This document shows, one piece after another, positions 7,561-15,256 of a DNA stretch of 64,000 bases; position 1 is the stretch's first letter, and each line of letters opens with the position of its first letter. Location of the stretch: the NCBI GenBank assembly GCA_030682375.1, contig JAUXOL010000015.1, forward strand, positions 146,283 through 210,282, written 5' to 3'. The DNA comes from Gallionella sp. GTDB lineage: Bacteria > Pseudomonadota > Gammaproteobacteria > Burkholderiales > Gallionellaceae. The notes below the pieces were generated by a model that saw only the letters and a program-made list of their open reading frames with translations, was not told the DNA's origin and did no database searches. The position numbers and the translations under genes were made by a program.

Positions 7561-8724
7561 TTATTTCGCCAGCCACGATAGCGGATCCAGCGGCCTGCTT
7601 TCGTGGCGCAGTTCAAAGTATAAACCGGAATCCTCGTTCCCGCCGCTGTTCCCCACCGCGGCCAGCGTGTCGCCGCCGCGCAGCACGTCGCCGACCTGCT
7701 TGTAGAGCGTCTCGTTGTTGCCGTACAGGCTCATGTAGCCCTTGCCGTGGTCGAGGATGATCAGGTTGCCGAAGCCGCGCAGCCAGTCGGCGAACACCAC
7801 CCGTCCGGCGGCAACAGCTTTGACGCTTTGCCCGGCGGAAGTTCGCAGGAACAGTCCTTTCCAGCGCACCGTGCTGTCCGGGCGGGTGTCGCCGAAACGG
7901 TTGGCGACCGTGCCGGTGACCGGCAGCGTCAGCTTGCCCTTGAGTTGCGCGAAGGGTTTGCCGTCGAAGCGGTCGTCCGGCAGGTCGTCGTTGCGGAACA
8001 GCGAGCGGGATTTCGGCTTGGCGAGCATCTTCGCGATCTTCTCGATCAGTTGTGCGAGCCGCTGTTCGTTGCGCTGCAGGCGGCCGATCTCGCGGCGCTG
8101 CAGGCGCAACTGTTGCGAGATCTTGCCCAGCATCTGCTGGCGCGCATGCTGCTCCTGTTCCAGTGTCTTCTTTTGCGACAGTTGCTCGGCGCGCAGGGAG
8201 GCGAGCTGTTCGCGCTGTTCGCGGGTGGAGCGGCTGACCGCATCCAGCGCTTCGAGGTCGCCGCGCATGCTGGCGAGCCAGGACGCGCGGTTGCGCGCGA
8301 TGTACTGATAGTAGGTCAGGTCGCGGGCGGCCTGGTTGGGATCGCGGTTGTTCAGCAGCAGCTTGATGTAGTCCTGCTGGCCGTCGAGATATTGCCGGTA
8401 CAGCAGCTCGCCTAGCCGGGATTGCTGACCGGCGATATTGCCGGTCAGGCGCTGCGCCTCGGCCTGTAGCGTGACCAGTTTGCGGTCGGCCTCGCGCTGC
8501 CGCTCGGAGAGCGTGGCGATTTCGCGGTTGCTGTTGCTGATCGCCCGTTCCGATACGCGCAACGCGTCGGCTGCTTCGGACTTCGATTCGCTGGTCTTTT
8601 CCAGATCGCTCTGCATCGCGGCGATGCGTTTGCGCAGGTTGTCCAGTTCATCCTGCTTGCCGGCGTGCGCGTGCCCCGTCAGCAACAGCGCGCACAGCAA
8701 CGGCAGGAAAAGCGCGCGGATCAC
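7561..8724 (-). CDS. envC: Murein hydrolase activator EnvC
   Basis: 387 residues starting at GTG 8724, overlapping the gpmI stop by four bases (GTGA). A signal peptide (LLCALLLTGHAHAG) is followed by a long coiled coil (about 22-250) and a LytM/M23 domain. The domain is degenerate, as in E. coli EnvC: RWKGLFLRTSAG stands where active enzymes have the first zinc histidine, and DHGKGYMSLYG and FELRH follow. It should therefore activate septal amidases rather than cut peptidoglycan. The position between gpmI and ctpA is conserved. Confidence 0.95.
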   Translation of the reverse strand: MIRALFLPLLCALLLTGHAHAGKQDELDNLRKRIAAMQSDLEKTSESKSEAADALRVSERAISNSNREIATLSERQREADRKLVTLQAEAQRLTGNIAGQQSRLGELLYRQYLDGQQDYIKLLLNNRDPNQAARDLTYYQYIARNRASWLASMRGDLEALDAVSRSTREQREQLASLRAEQLSQKKTLEQEQHARQQMLGKISQQLRLQRREIGRLQRNEQRLAQLIEKIAKMLAKPKSRSLFRNDDLPDDRFDGKPFAQLKGKLTLPVTGTVANRFGDTRPDSTVRWKGLFLRTSAGQSVKAVAAGRVVFADWLRGFGNLIILDHGKGYMSLYGNNETLYKQVGDVLRGGDTLAAVGNSGGNEDSGLYFELRHESRPLDPLSWLAK

Positions 8725-10250
8725 TGCAGTCGGATCAGGCTGTGTCCGGTCATTTCGGCTGGCTGCGGCAGGCCCATCATCGTCAGCAGGCTGGGCGCCA
8801 GGTCGCGCAATGCGCCGGTGTCGGCCAGTTCCGCCTTGCGGCCGATGTACAGGAACGGTACCGGGTTCAGCGTATGCGCGGTGTGCGCTTGCTTGGTGGC
8901 CGGGTCGGCCATCTGCTCGGCGTTGCCGTGGTCGGCGGTGATGATGACCTCGCCGCCGATGGACTGCATCGTCGCGACCACGCGGCCGATGCAGATGTCG
9001 AGCGTCTCGACCGCCTTGGTCGCCGCGGCCATGTCGCCGCTGTGGCCGACCATGTCGCCGTTCGCGTAGTTGCAGACGATGGCCTGATACTGGCGGCTGA
9101 GGATGGCGGCTTCCAGTTTGTCTGTCACTTCGAATGCGCTCATCTCCGGCTTCAGGTCGTAGGTTGCGACCTTGGGCGACGGCACCAAGATGCGGTCTTC
9201 GCCGGGGTAGGGCTGTTCCCTGCCGCCGTTGAAGAAGTAGGTGACATGCGCATATTTCTCGGTCTCGGCGATGCGCAACTGCTTCAGGCCCAGGTTGGAG
9301 AGGTATTCGCCGAAGCCGTTGTGGATGGCTTCCGGAGAGTAGGCGCAGGGCAGGTAGGCGAAGTCTTCGCCGTAGCTGCTCAGCGTGACGAAGCTGGCGA
9401 GCTTCGGGAAGCGGGTGCGCGCGAAGCCGTCGAACTTCTCGTCGGTCAGCGCGCGGGTGATCTCGCGGGCGCGGTCGGCGCGGAAGTTCATGAACACCGC
9501 GACGTCGCCGTCCTGCATCGCGCCGTCGGCATCAATGGACGTCGGCTTGACGAACTCGTCCGACTCGCCGCGGGCATAGGCCTGTTCCAGTGCCGACTGC
9601 GCGTCGGCAGCGCTGAATTCGGCGATTCCCTGGGTCAGCAGGTCGTAGGCGGGCTGTACGCGCTCCCAGCGGTTGTCTCGATCCATCGCGTAGAAACGGC
9701 CGGTGATGTCGGCGATCTTGCCCACGCCCAGCGCGTCGCATTTCTGCTGCAGCAGCCGCAGCGATTCCGCAGCGCTCTTAGGCGGCGTGTCGCGCCCGTC
9801 CAGGAAGGGGTGCAGGAAGACCTTCTTCAGTCCGGCGCGTGCGGCCATCTCCAGCATCGCGAAGATGTGGCTCTCGTGGCTGTGCACGCCGCCGGGAGAA
9901 AGCAGGCCGAGGATGTGCAGCGCGCTGCCGTTCTGCCGGGCCAGGTCAACGGCTTTGCCCAATTCCGCGTTGTTGTAGAAGCTGCCGTCTTCGATCGCGA
10001 CGTCCACGCGGCTGAGTTCCTGATACACCACGCGTCCTGCACCGATATTCAAATGGCCCACTTCGGAGTTGCCCATCTGGTTCGAGGGCAGGCCGACATG
10101 CTTTTCGGAAGCCTGGATCAGCGTGTGCGGGTAATCGCGCCATAGGCGGTCCCAGTTGGGTTTATGCGCGGCCAGTACGGCGTTCGATTCGGTCGCCTCG
10201 CGGTAACCGAAACCGTCGAGGATGAGCAGCAAGACAGGAGTGACGTTCAT
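8721..10250 (-). CDS. gpmI: 2,3-bisphosphoglycerate-independent phosphoglycerate mutase
   Basis: 509 residues from ATG 10250 (MNVTPVLLLILDGFGYR). An upstream in-frame ATG at 10292 would add 14 atypical residues. The enzyme interconverts 3- and 2-phosphoglycerate in glycolysis and gluconeogenesis, using two manganese ions. Visible metal and phosphoserine sites are D12 in LDGFG and S62 in NSEVGHLNIGAGR. Later metal-binding blocks (RDTPPKS, ADHGNAEQM) are intact. It heads the minus-strand gpmI-envC-ctpA operon and is divergent from the ArsR gene 92 bp away. Confidence 0.97.
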   Translation of the reverse strand: MNVTPVLLLILDGFGYREATESNAVLAAHKPNWDRLWRDYPHTLIQASEKHVGLPSNQMGNSEVGHLNIGAGRVVYQELSRVDVAIEDGSFYNNAELGKAVDLARQNGSALHILGLLSPGGVHSHESHIFAMLEMAARAGLKKVFLHPFLDGRDTPPKSAAESLRLLQQKCDALGVGKIADITGRFYAMDRDNRWERVQPAYDLLTQGIAEFSAADAQSALEQAYARGESDEFVKPTSIDADGAMQDGDVAVFMNFRADRAREITRALTDEKFDGFARTRFPKLASFVTLSSYGEDFAYLPCAYSPEAIHNGFGEYLSNLGLKQLRIAETEKYAHVTYFFNGGREQPYPGEDRILVPSPKVATYDLKPEMSAFEVTDKLEAAILSRQYQAIVCNYANGDMVGHSGDMAAATKAVETLDICIGRVVATMQSIGGEVIITADHGNAEQMADPATKQAHTAHTLNPVPFLYIGRKAELADTGALRDLAPSLLTMMGLPQPAEMTGHSLIRLQ

Positions 10251-10342
10251 TTGGGATAATATGAGCAAAGATGTCAACTTTAAGGCACGCATTTTAGCCG
10301 AATTCCTCGGGATTCGGTTACCGGGAACAGGAGGGGGGAGAT

Positions 10343-10645
10343 ATGACTGACAGATTGATCGATAGGGAAGAAGACATACAGCAAGCGGCGGAGGCGATGA
10401 AGGCCATCGCGCATCCGTTGCGGCTGAAGATATTGTGCGTGCTGGGCGACCAGGAGGTCAGCGTGCAGGATATCGTCGACGAGGTGGGCACTTCGCAGAG
10501 CAACATCTCGCAGCATCTGGCGATCCTGCGCGAGAAGAACGTGCTGGCGACGCGCAAGGACGCGAATCGGGTGTTCTATCGCATCAGCGATCTGCGCACC
10601 ATCAAGCTGGTCGGCATGATGCGCGAGGTGTTCTGCACGCTTTAA
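10343..10645 (+). CDS. ArsR-family regulator with the SqrR/BigR two-cysteine pattern
   Basis: A 100-residue winged-helix repressor preceded by a very strong ribosome site (GGAGGGGGGAGAT). The recognition region is VGTSQSNISQHLAILREKNV. It lacks the metal-binding ELCVCDL motif of ArsR. Instead it has C32 in LKILCVL and C98 in VFCTL, 66 residues apart. The persulfide sensors SqrR (C41/C107) and BigR (C42/C108) have the same spacing. It sits immediately upstream of an RND efflux pair and a YgaP-like membrane protein, with a palindrome (10666-10681) in the gap. I infer a sulfide/persulfide-responsive repressor of those genes; other thiol oxidants are possible inducers. Confidence 0.9.
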   Translation: MTDRLIDREEDIQQAAEAMKAIAHPLRLKILCVLGDQEVSVQDIVDEVGTSQSNISQHLAILREKNVLATRKDANRVFYRISDLRTIKLVGMMREVFCTL

Positions 10646-10665
10646 TGTCTTGTTTTTTAGCGTCC

Positions 10666-10681
10666 ATTAGTATATTCTAAT
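10666..10681 (+). promoter_or_regulatory. Palindromic operator candidate between arsR-like gene and RND genes
   Basis: ATTAG-TATATT-CTAAT (10666-10681) is an inverted repeat with a 6-base AT spacer, inside a 67-bp AT-rich gap between two otherwise GC-rich genes. ArsR-family repressors bind such AT-rich palindromes. It lies 32 bases before the ATG at 10713, where a promoter would be. Confidence 0.55.
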
Positions 10682-10712
10682 AAACTATTATTTTGCGGAT
10701 GGAGTGGGCCTG

Positions 10713-11738
10713 ATGAAGAAGATGCTGATCGGCTGTATGTTGTTGATGGGTGCCGGTGCCGCGCAGGCGGCGGGGCAGCTGGCGACCGCTCCGGTGCAAT
10801 ACCGCGAGGTCGCACAAACTTACAGCGCCGACGGCATAGTCGAGGCGGTGCGCCAGTCCACGGTCTCCGCGCAGATCGGCGGCCGCGTCAAGGAAGTCCT
10901 GTTCGATGTCGGCGACTCCGTCAAGAAGGGTCAGCTGATCTTGCGTATCGACGAGCGCGAGGCCTCGCAGGTGCTGGCCGGCAGCCAGGCGCAGGTGATG
11001 CAGGCGCAGGCCGGCATGCAGAACGCCCGTGCCAACTACGAGCGCGCCAAACAGCTGTTCTCCCAGAAGTTCATCAGCCAGGCCGGACTGGACAAGGCGC
11101 AGGCCGATTACCAGATCGCACTGGCACAGGCTGCGGCCAGTTCCGCCGGAGCCGGACAGGCCGGTATCGCGCACGGTTACACCTCGGTCGTCGCACCCTA
11201 CGGCGGCGTGGTCGCCGCGCGTCTGGTCGAGATCGGCGAGATGGTGATGCCGGGCAAGCCGCTGATGACCGGTTTCGATCCTTCCGAGATGCGCGTGCTG
11301 GTCAGCGTGCCGCAATACAAGCTGGCCGATATCGGCGCGCGCCCCGAGGTGTCGGTGGAAGTGCCGTCGCTGCAACGCTGGATCGCCGCGGCATCGGTCA
11401 CCGTGCAGCCGCTCGCCGATGCGCGCACCCACAGCACACAGGTGCGGGTCAACCTGCCGCCGAACGAGGCGGGCATCTATCCCGGCATGTTCGTGCGCAC
11501 CCATTTCGTCGTCGGCAAGGCCAGGAAGCTGGTGATCCCGGCCGAAGCGGTGTTGCGCCGCAGCGAAGTCGTCGCGGTCTATGTCGTGGACGACAAAGGC
11601 GTCGCCAAATTGCGCCAGGTTCGCCTGGGCGATGTCAGCGGCGAGGGCGTGATCGAGGTGCTGGCCGGGCTGAAGCCGGGCGAGAAGGTCGCACTGGAGC
11701 CGGTCAAGGCCGGCATGCAGAGCGCGAAACAGAAGTAG
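10713..11738 (+). CDS. RND efflux periplasmic adaptor (membrane fusion protein)
   Basis: 341 residues from ATG 10713, eight bases after GGAG; a GTG at 10704 is an alternative. The signal peptide MLIGCMLLMGAGAAQAAG is followed by the usual adaptor order: a biotinyl-lipoyl half (SAQIGGRVKEVLFDVGDSV), an alpha-helical hairpin (about 85-150), the second lipoyl half (VVAPYGGVVAARLVEIGEMV) and a beta-barrel with the C-terminal VKAGMQ. It links the inner-membrane pump encoded 12 bp downstream to an outer-membrane channel not seen in the window. Regulation by the upstream ArsR-type protein is inferred. Confidence 0.94.
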   Translation: MKKMLIGCMLLMGAGAAQAAGQLATAPVQYREVAQTYSADGIVEAVRQSTVSAQIGGRVKEVLFDVGDSVKKGQLILRIDEREASQVLAGSQAQVMQAQAGMQNARANYERAKQLFSQKFISQAGLDKAQADYQIALAQAAASSAGAGQAGIAHGYTSVVAPYGGVVAARLVEIGEMVMPGKPLMTGFDPSEMRVLVSVPQYKLADIGARPEVSVEVPSLQRWIAAASVTVQPLADARTHSTQVRVNLPPNEAGIYPGMFVRTHFVVGKARKLVIPAEAVLRRSEVVAVYVVDDKGVAKLRQVRLGDVSGEGVIEVLAGLKPGEKVALEPVKAGMQSAKQK

Positions 11739-11750
11739 GCCGGGGCGATC

Positions 11751-14700
11751 ATGGGAATTTCGGGACGTATAGCCAGGCTGTTCCTGCATTCGCAGATGAC
11801 CCCGCTGCTGGCGCTGGTCACGGTGCTGCTCGGCCTGTTCGCCGTCGCGGTGACGCCGCGCGAGGAAGAGCCGCAGATCAACGTGACGATGGCGAACGTG
11901 ATGATCCCCTATCCGGGAGCATCCGCGCAGGACGTCGAGCGCAGCGTCGCGACGCCGGCCGAGCAGGTGCTGGCGCAGATCGCCGGCGTGGATCACGTGT
12001 ATTCCGTGTCGCAGCCGGGCATGGCGGTCGTCACGGTGCAGTTCAAGGTCGGCGAGGAGCATATCGCCTCGCTGGTGAAGCTCTATGACGTGGTCAATTC
12101 CAATGTGGACTGGCTGCCGGCTACGCAGGGCGTGCAGCGGCCCATCATCAAGGCCAAGGGCATAGACGACGTGCCTATGGTCGCGCTGACGTTGTGGCGC
12201 GAGCAGGAGGCCGGCGGCGGCATCGAGCTGACGCAGGTGGCTCATGCGATCGAGGCTGAACTGAAGCGTGTGCCGGGCACGCGCGAGGTCAGCACGCTGG
12301 GCGCGACCCAGCGCATGGTGCGTGTGCTGCTGAGCCCGGAAAGCCTGAATGCTTACGGCCTGACGATGCAGGACGTGCGCGCCGCGCTGCAGTCCGCCAA
12401 CGTGTCGCAGAACTCCGGCAATCTGGTGCGCGACAACCGCGAGGTGCTGGTGCAGACCGGCAGCTTCCTGAGCGATGCCAGCGAAGTACGCCAGCTGGTG
12501 ATAGGCGTGTCCGGCGGCAAGCCGGTCTTCTTGCGCGACGTCGCAGATGTGCAGGACGGCGCGGACCAGCCCGGCAGCTATGTGTGGTTCGGCACCGGCC
12601 CTGCGGCCGGAGACAAGCAGATCGAAGCCAAGGGCGAATTCGGCGCGGTGACCGTCGCGGTGACCAAGAAGCCGGGCGCGAACGCGGTGGATATCGCCGA
12701 CCGCTTGATGTCTCGCGTCGAAGAACTCAAGGGCAGCGTCATCCCCGACGACGTGCAGGTCAGCGTCACGCGCAACTACGGAGAGACAGCGAACGACAAG
12801 GCGATGAAGCTGATCCAGAAGCTGCTGTTCGCGACCGTCGCCGTGGTCGCGCTGGTGTGGCTGACGATGGGCAGGCGCGAGGCGATGGTGGTCGGCGTCG
12901 CTGTGCTGCTGACGCTGGCGGCGACGCTGTTCGCCTCCTGGGCCTACGGCTTCACGCTGAACCGCGTATCGCTGTTCGCGCTGATCTTCTCCATCGGTAT
13001 TCTGGTCGACGATGCCATCGTCGTCGTCGAGAACATCCATCGACGCCGTGCGCTGGCGCAGCACCAGCCGCTATCCGAGATCATCCCCGAGGCGGTTGAC
13101 GAGGTCGGCAGCCCGACGATACTGGCGACCTTCACGGTGATCGCCGCGCTGTTGCCGATGGCCTTCGTCAGCGGCCTGATGGGTCCGTACATGAGCCCTA
13201 TCCCGATCAATGCCAGCATGGGCATGCTGATCTCGCTGGCGGTCGCCTTCATCATCACGCCCTGGCTGGTGTACCGCTTCGCCGGTGCGCACCACGAGGC
13301 CGTGCCGGACGAGCAGAACACCAAGATCAACCGTTTCTTCCGCGAGCGCCTCGGCCCCTTCCTGAATCGCGAGCACGGCAAGGGCGCGCGCCGCAAGTTG
13401 TGGCTGGCGATCCTCGCCGCACTGATGCTGGCCGTGTCGCTGGCGGCGGTGAAGCTGGTGGTGCTGAAGATGCTGCCGTTCGACAACAAGTCGGAGTTCC
13501 AGATCGTAGTGGACATGCCCAGCGGCACCGCGCTGGAGCAGACCAATGCGGTGCTGCACGACATCGGCAGCTATCTGGCGACCGTGCCTGAGGTGACCGA
13601 TTACCAGGCCTACGCCGGTTCGGCATCGCCGATCAACTTCAACGGCCTGGTGCGTCAGTACTACCTGCGCAACGCCGCCGAACAGGGCGACATCCAGGTC
13701 AACCTGCGCGACAAGCACAACCGCGAGCGCAGCAGCCACGAGATCGCCCAGGCCGCGCTGGCGCCGATTCAGCAGATTGCGAAGAACTGGGGCGCGAAGA
13801 TCAAGATAGTCGAAGTGCCGCCAGGTCCGCCGGTGATGTCGCCCATCGTCGCCGAGATCTACGGGCCGGACTACCAGGGCGCGCGTCAGGTTGCGGGCAA
13901 GGTGCGCGAGCACTTCGCCGGCACGCCGGACATCGTCAGTATCGATGACACGGTCACCGAGAACGCGCCCAAGATGTTGCTGCATGTGCTGCAGAGCAAG
14001 GCCGCGCTGATGGGCGTCGCGCCGCACGACATCGTCGATGCCATCGGCATGGCGCTGACCGGTCAGGACGTCGCCTCGCTGCACGACGAGAACGCGAAGT
14101 ACGCGCCGCCGCTGCGCATCGGCCTGCCCGCGGAACGCCGCAGCCAGATCGACGAGGTGCTCAAGCTCAAGGTGCGCGCCCTCGACGGCGCGCTGGTGCC
14201 GCTGTCCGAGCTGGTGCAGGTGATCCCGGCGCAGCGCGACTATCCTATCTACCACAAGGATCTGCTGCCGGTGGTGTACGTGTTCGGCGACATGGCCGGC
14301 GATCTGGACAGCCCGCTGTACGGCATGTTCGGCATCAACGGCAAGACCGGCAACATGGCGCTGGAGCAGGGCGGCGAACTGGAGAGCTATTTCTTCAAGC
14401 AGCCTTCCGATCCTTATGCCAGCTACGCGCTGAAATGGGACGGCGAATGGCAGGTGACGTTCGAGACCTTCCGCGACATGGGCATCGCCTACGGCGTCGG
14501 CCTGATCCTGATCTACCTGCTGGTGGTCGCGCAGTTCAAGAGCTATGTCGTGCCGCTGGTCATCATGGCGCCCATCCCGCTGACGGTGATAGGCGTGATG
14601 CCGGGCCATGCGCTGTTCGGTTCGCAGTTCACCGCGACCTCGATGATAGGCATGATCGCGCTCGCCGGCATCATCGTGCGCAACTCCATCCTGCTGGTGG

Positions 14701-14951
14701 ATTTCGTCAACCTGCAGCTGCGCGACGGCGTCGATCCGCAGCATGCGGTGGTCAACGCGGCCGCGGCGCGCGCCAAGCCCATCATCCTGACCGGGCTGGC
14801 GGCGATGCTGGGCGCGCTGTTCATCCTCGACGATCCGATCTTCAATGGTCTGGCATTGGCCTTGATATTCGGCATCCTCGTCTCCACCTTGTTGACGCTG
14901 GTGGTGATCCCGGTGCTGTACTACGCCACGCTGTACAAGAAATTCCCGTAA
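11751..14951 (+). CDS. RND efflux pump, inner-membrane transporter
   Basis: 1066 residues of the AcrB/HAE1-like fold: two halves, each with one then five further membrane helices and a large periplasmic loop. The proton-relay aspartates are present in helix 4 (FSIGILVDDAIVVVENI). The N-terminus LFLHSQMTPLLALVTVLLGL and the PREEEPQINVTMANV motif are typical of this subgroup. Substrate cannot be read from sequence. Context (SqrR-like regulator upstream, YgaP-like DUF2892 protein downstream) suggests a role in exporting sulfur compounds or protecting against them, which is inference. Confidence 0.95.
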   Translation: MGISGRIARLFLHSQMTPLLALVTVLLGLFAVAVTPREEEPQINVTMANVMIPYPGASAQDVERSVATPAEQVLAQIAGVDHVYSVSQPGMAVVTVQFKVGEEHIASLVKLYDVVNSNVDWLPATQGVQRPIIKAKGIDDVPMVALTLWREQEAGGGIELTQVAHAIEAELKRVPGTREVSTLGATQRMVRVLLSPESLNAYGLTMQDVRAALQSANVSQNSGNLVRDNREVLVQTGSFLSDASEVRQLVIGVSGGKPVFLRDVADVQDGADQPGSYVWFGTGPAAGDKQIEAKGEFGAVTVAVTKKPGANAVDIADRLMSRVEELKGSVIPDDVQVSVTRNYGETANDKAMKLIQKLLFATVAVVALVWLTMGRREAMVVGVAVLLTLAATLFASWAYGFTLNRVSLFALIFSIGILVDDAIVVVENIHRRRALAQHQPLSEIIPEAVDEVGSPTILATFTVIAALLPMAFVSGLMGPYMSPIPINASMGMLISLAVAFIITPWLVYRFAGAHHEAVPDEQNTKINRFFRERLGPFLNREHGKGARRKLWLAILAALMLAVSLAAVKLVVLKMLPFDNKSEFQIVVDMPSGTALEQTNAVLHDIGSYLATVPEVTDYQAYAGSASPINFNGLVRQYYLRNAAEQGDIQVNLRDKHNRERSSHEIAQAALAPIQQIAKNWGAKIKIVEVPPGPPVMSPIVAEIYGPDYQGARQVAGKVREHFAGTPDIVSIDDTVTENAPKMLLHVLQSKAALMGVAPHDIVDAIGMALTGQDVASLHDENAKYAPPLRIGLPAERRSQIDEVLKLKVRALDGALVPLSELVQVIPAQRDYPIYHKDLLPVVYVFGDMAGDLDSPLYGMFGINGKTGNMALEQGGELESYFFKQPSDPYASYALKWDGEWQVTFETFRDMGIAYGVGLILIYLLVVAQFKSYVVPLVIMAPIPLTVIGVMPGHALFGSQFTATSMIGMIALAGIIVRNSILLVDFVNLQLRDGVDPQHAVVNAAAARAKPIILTGLAAMLGALFILDDPIFNGLALALIFGILVSTLLTLVVIPVLYYATLYKKFP

Positions 14952-14982
14952 AATCCATCAACCCCGCCCTCTCCCCAACCCT

Positions 14983-14998
14983 CTCCCGCTTGCGGGAG
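14983..14998. repeat. REP-like palindrome CTCCCGC-TT-GCGGGAG
   Basis: A perfect 7-bp inverted repeat with a 2-base loop, embedded in a pyrimidine-rich run (14971-14990). This type of short element is widespread between genes of beta- and gammaproteobacteria. It lies between the RND pump gene and the DUF2892 gene and could attenuate transcription. Confidence 0.6.
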
Positions 14999-15043
14999 CG
15001 GGGGCAAGCGAGAAAGGCAATATTCTTTAAGGAGCAATAAGTT

Positions 15044-15256
15044 ATGAATGCAGAGCGTATCGTCCGTATCGTTGCAGGTTTCTTCGTGATGCTGTCGTTG
15101 GCGCTGGGCGTCGAAGCCAGCCCGCTGTTCGTCAGCCAGTATTTTCTGTTCTTCACCGCCTTCGTCGGTTTCAACCTGTTTCAGAGCGGCTTCACCCAGA
15201 TATGCCCGCTGAACAACATCCTCGCAAAGTTCGGCGTCAAGGGCGGTTCTTGCTAA
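15044..15256 (+). CDS. YgaP-like small membrane protein (DUF2892)
   Basis: 70 residues with two hydrophobic segments (about 7-25 and 28-48) and the signature FNLFQSGFTQICPLNNILAK. This is the membrane domain found C-terminal to the rhodanese domain in YgaP and as a stand-alone protein next to sulfide-responsive genes. GGAGCAATAAGTT precedes the ATG. It is 92 bp after the RND gene and overlaps the probable start of the next gene. Two conserved cysteines (in ICPL and GGSC) may matter for sulfur transfer. A separate membrane-anchored rhodanese is encoded at 17051. Confidence 0.85.
   Translation: MNAERIVRIVAGFFVMLSLALGVEASPLFVSQYFLFFTAFVGFNLFQSGFTQICPLNNILAKFGVKGGSC

Noticed and set aside
10677..13064. 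A 795-codon minus-strand frame opposite the RND genes
   Set aside because: Shadow of the RND adaptor and pump genes; His/Arg-rich with no domain.
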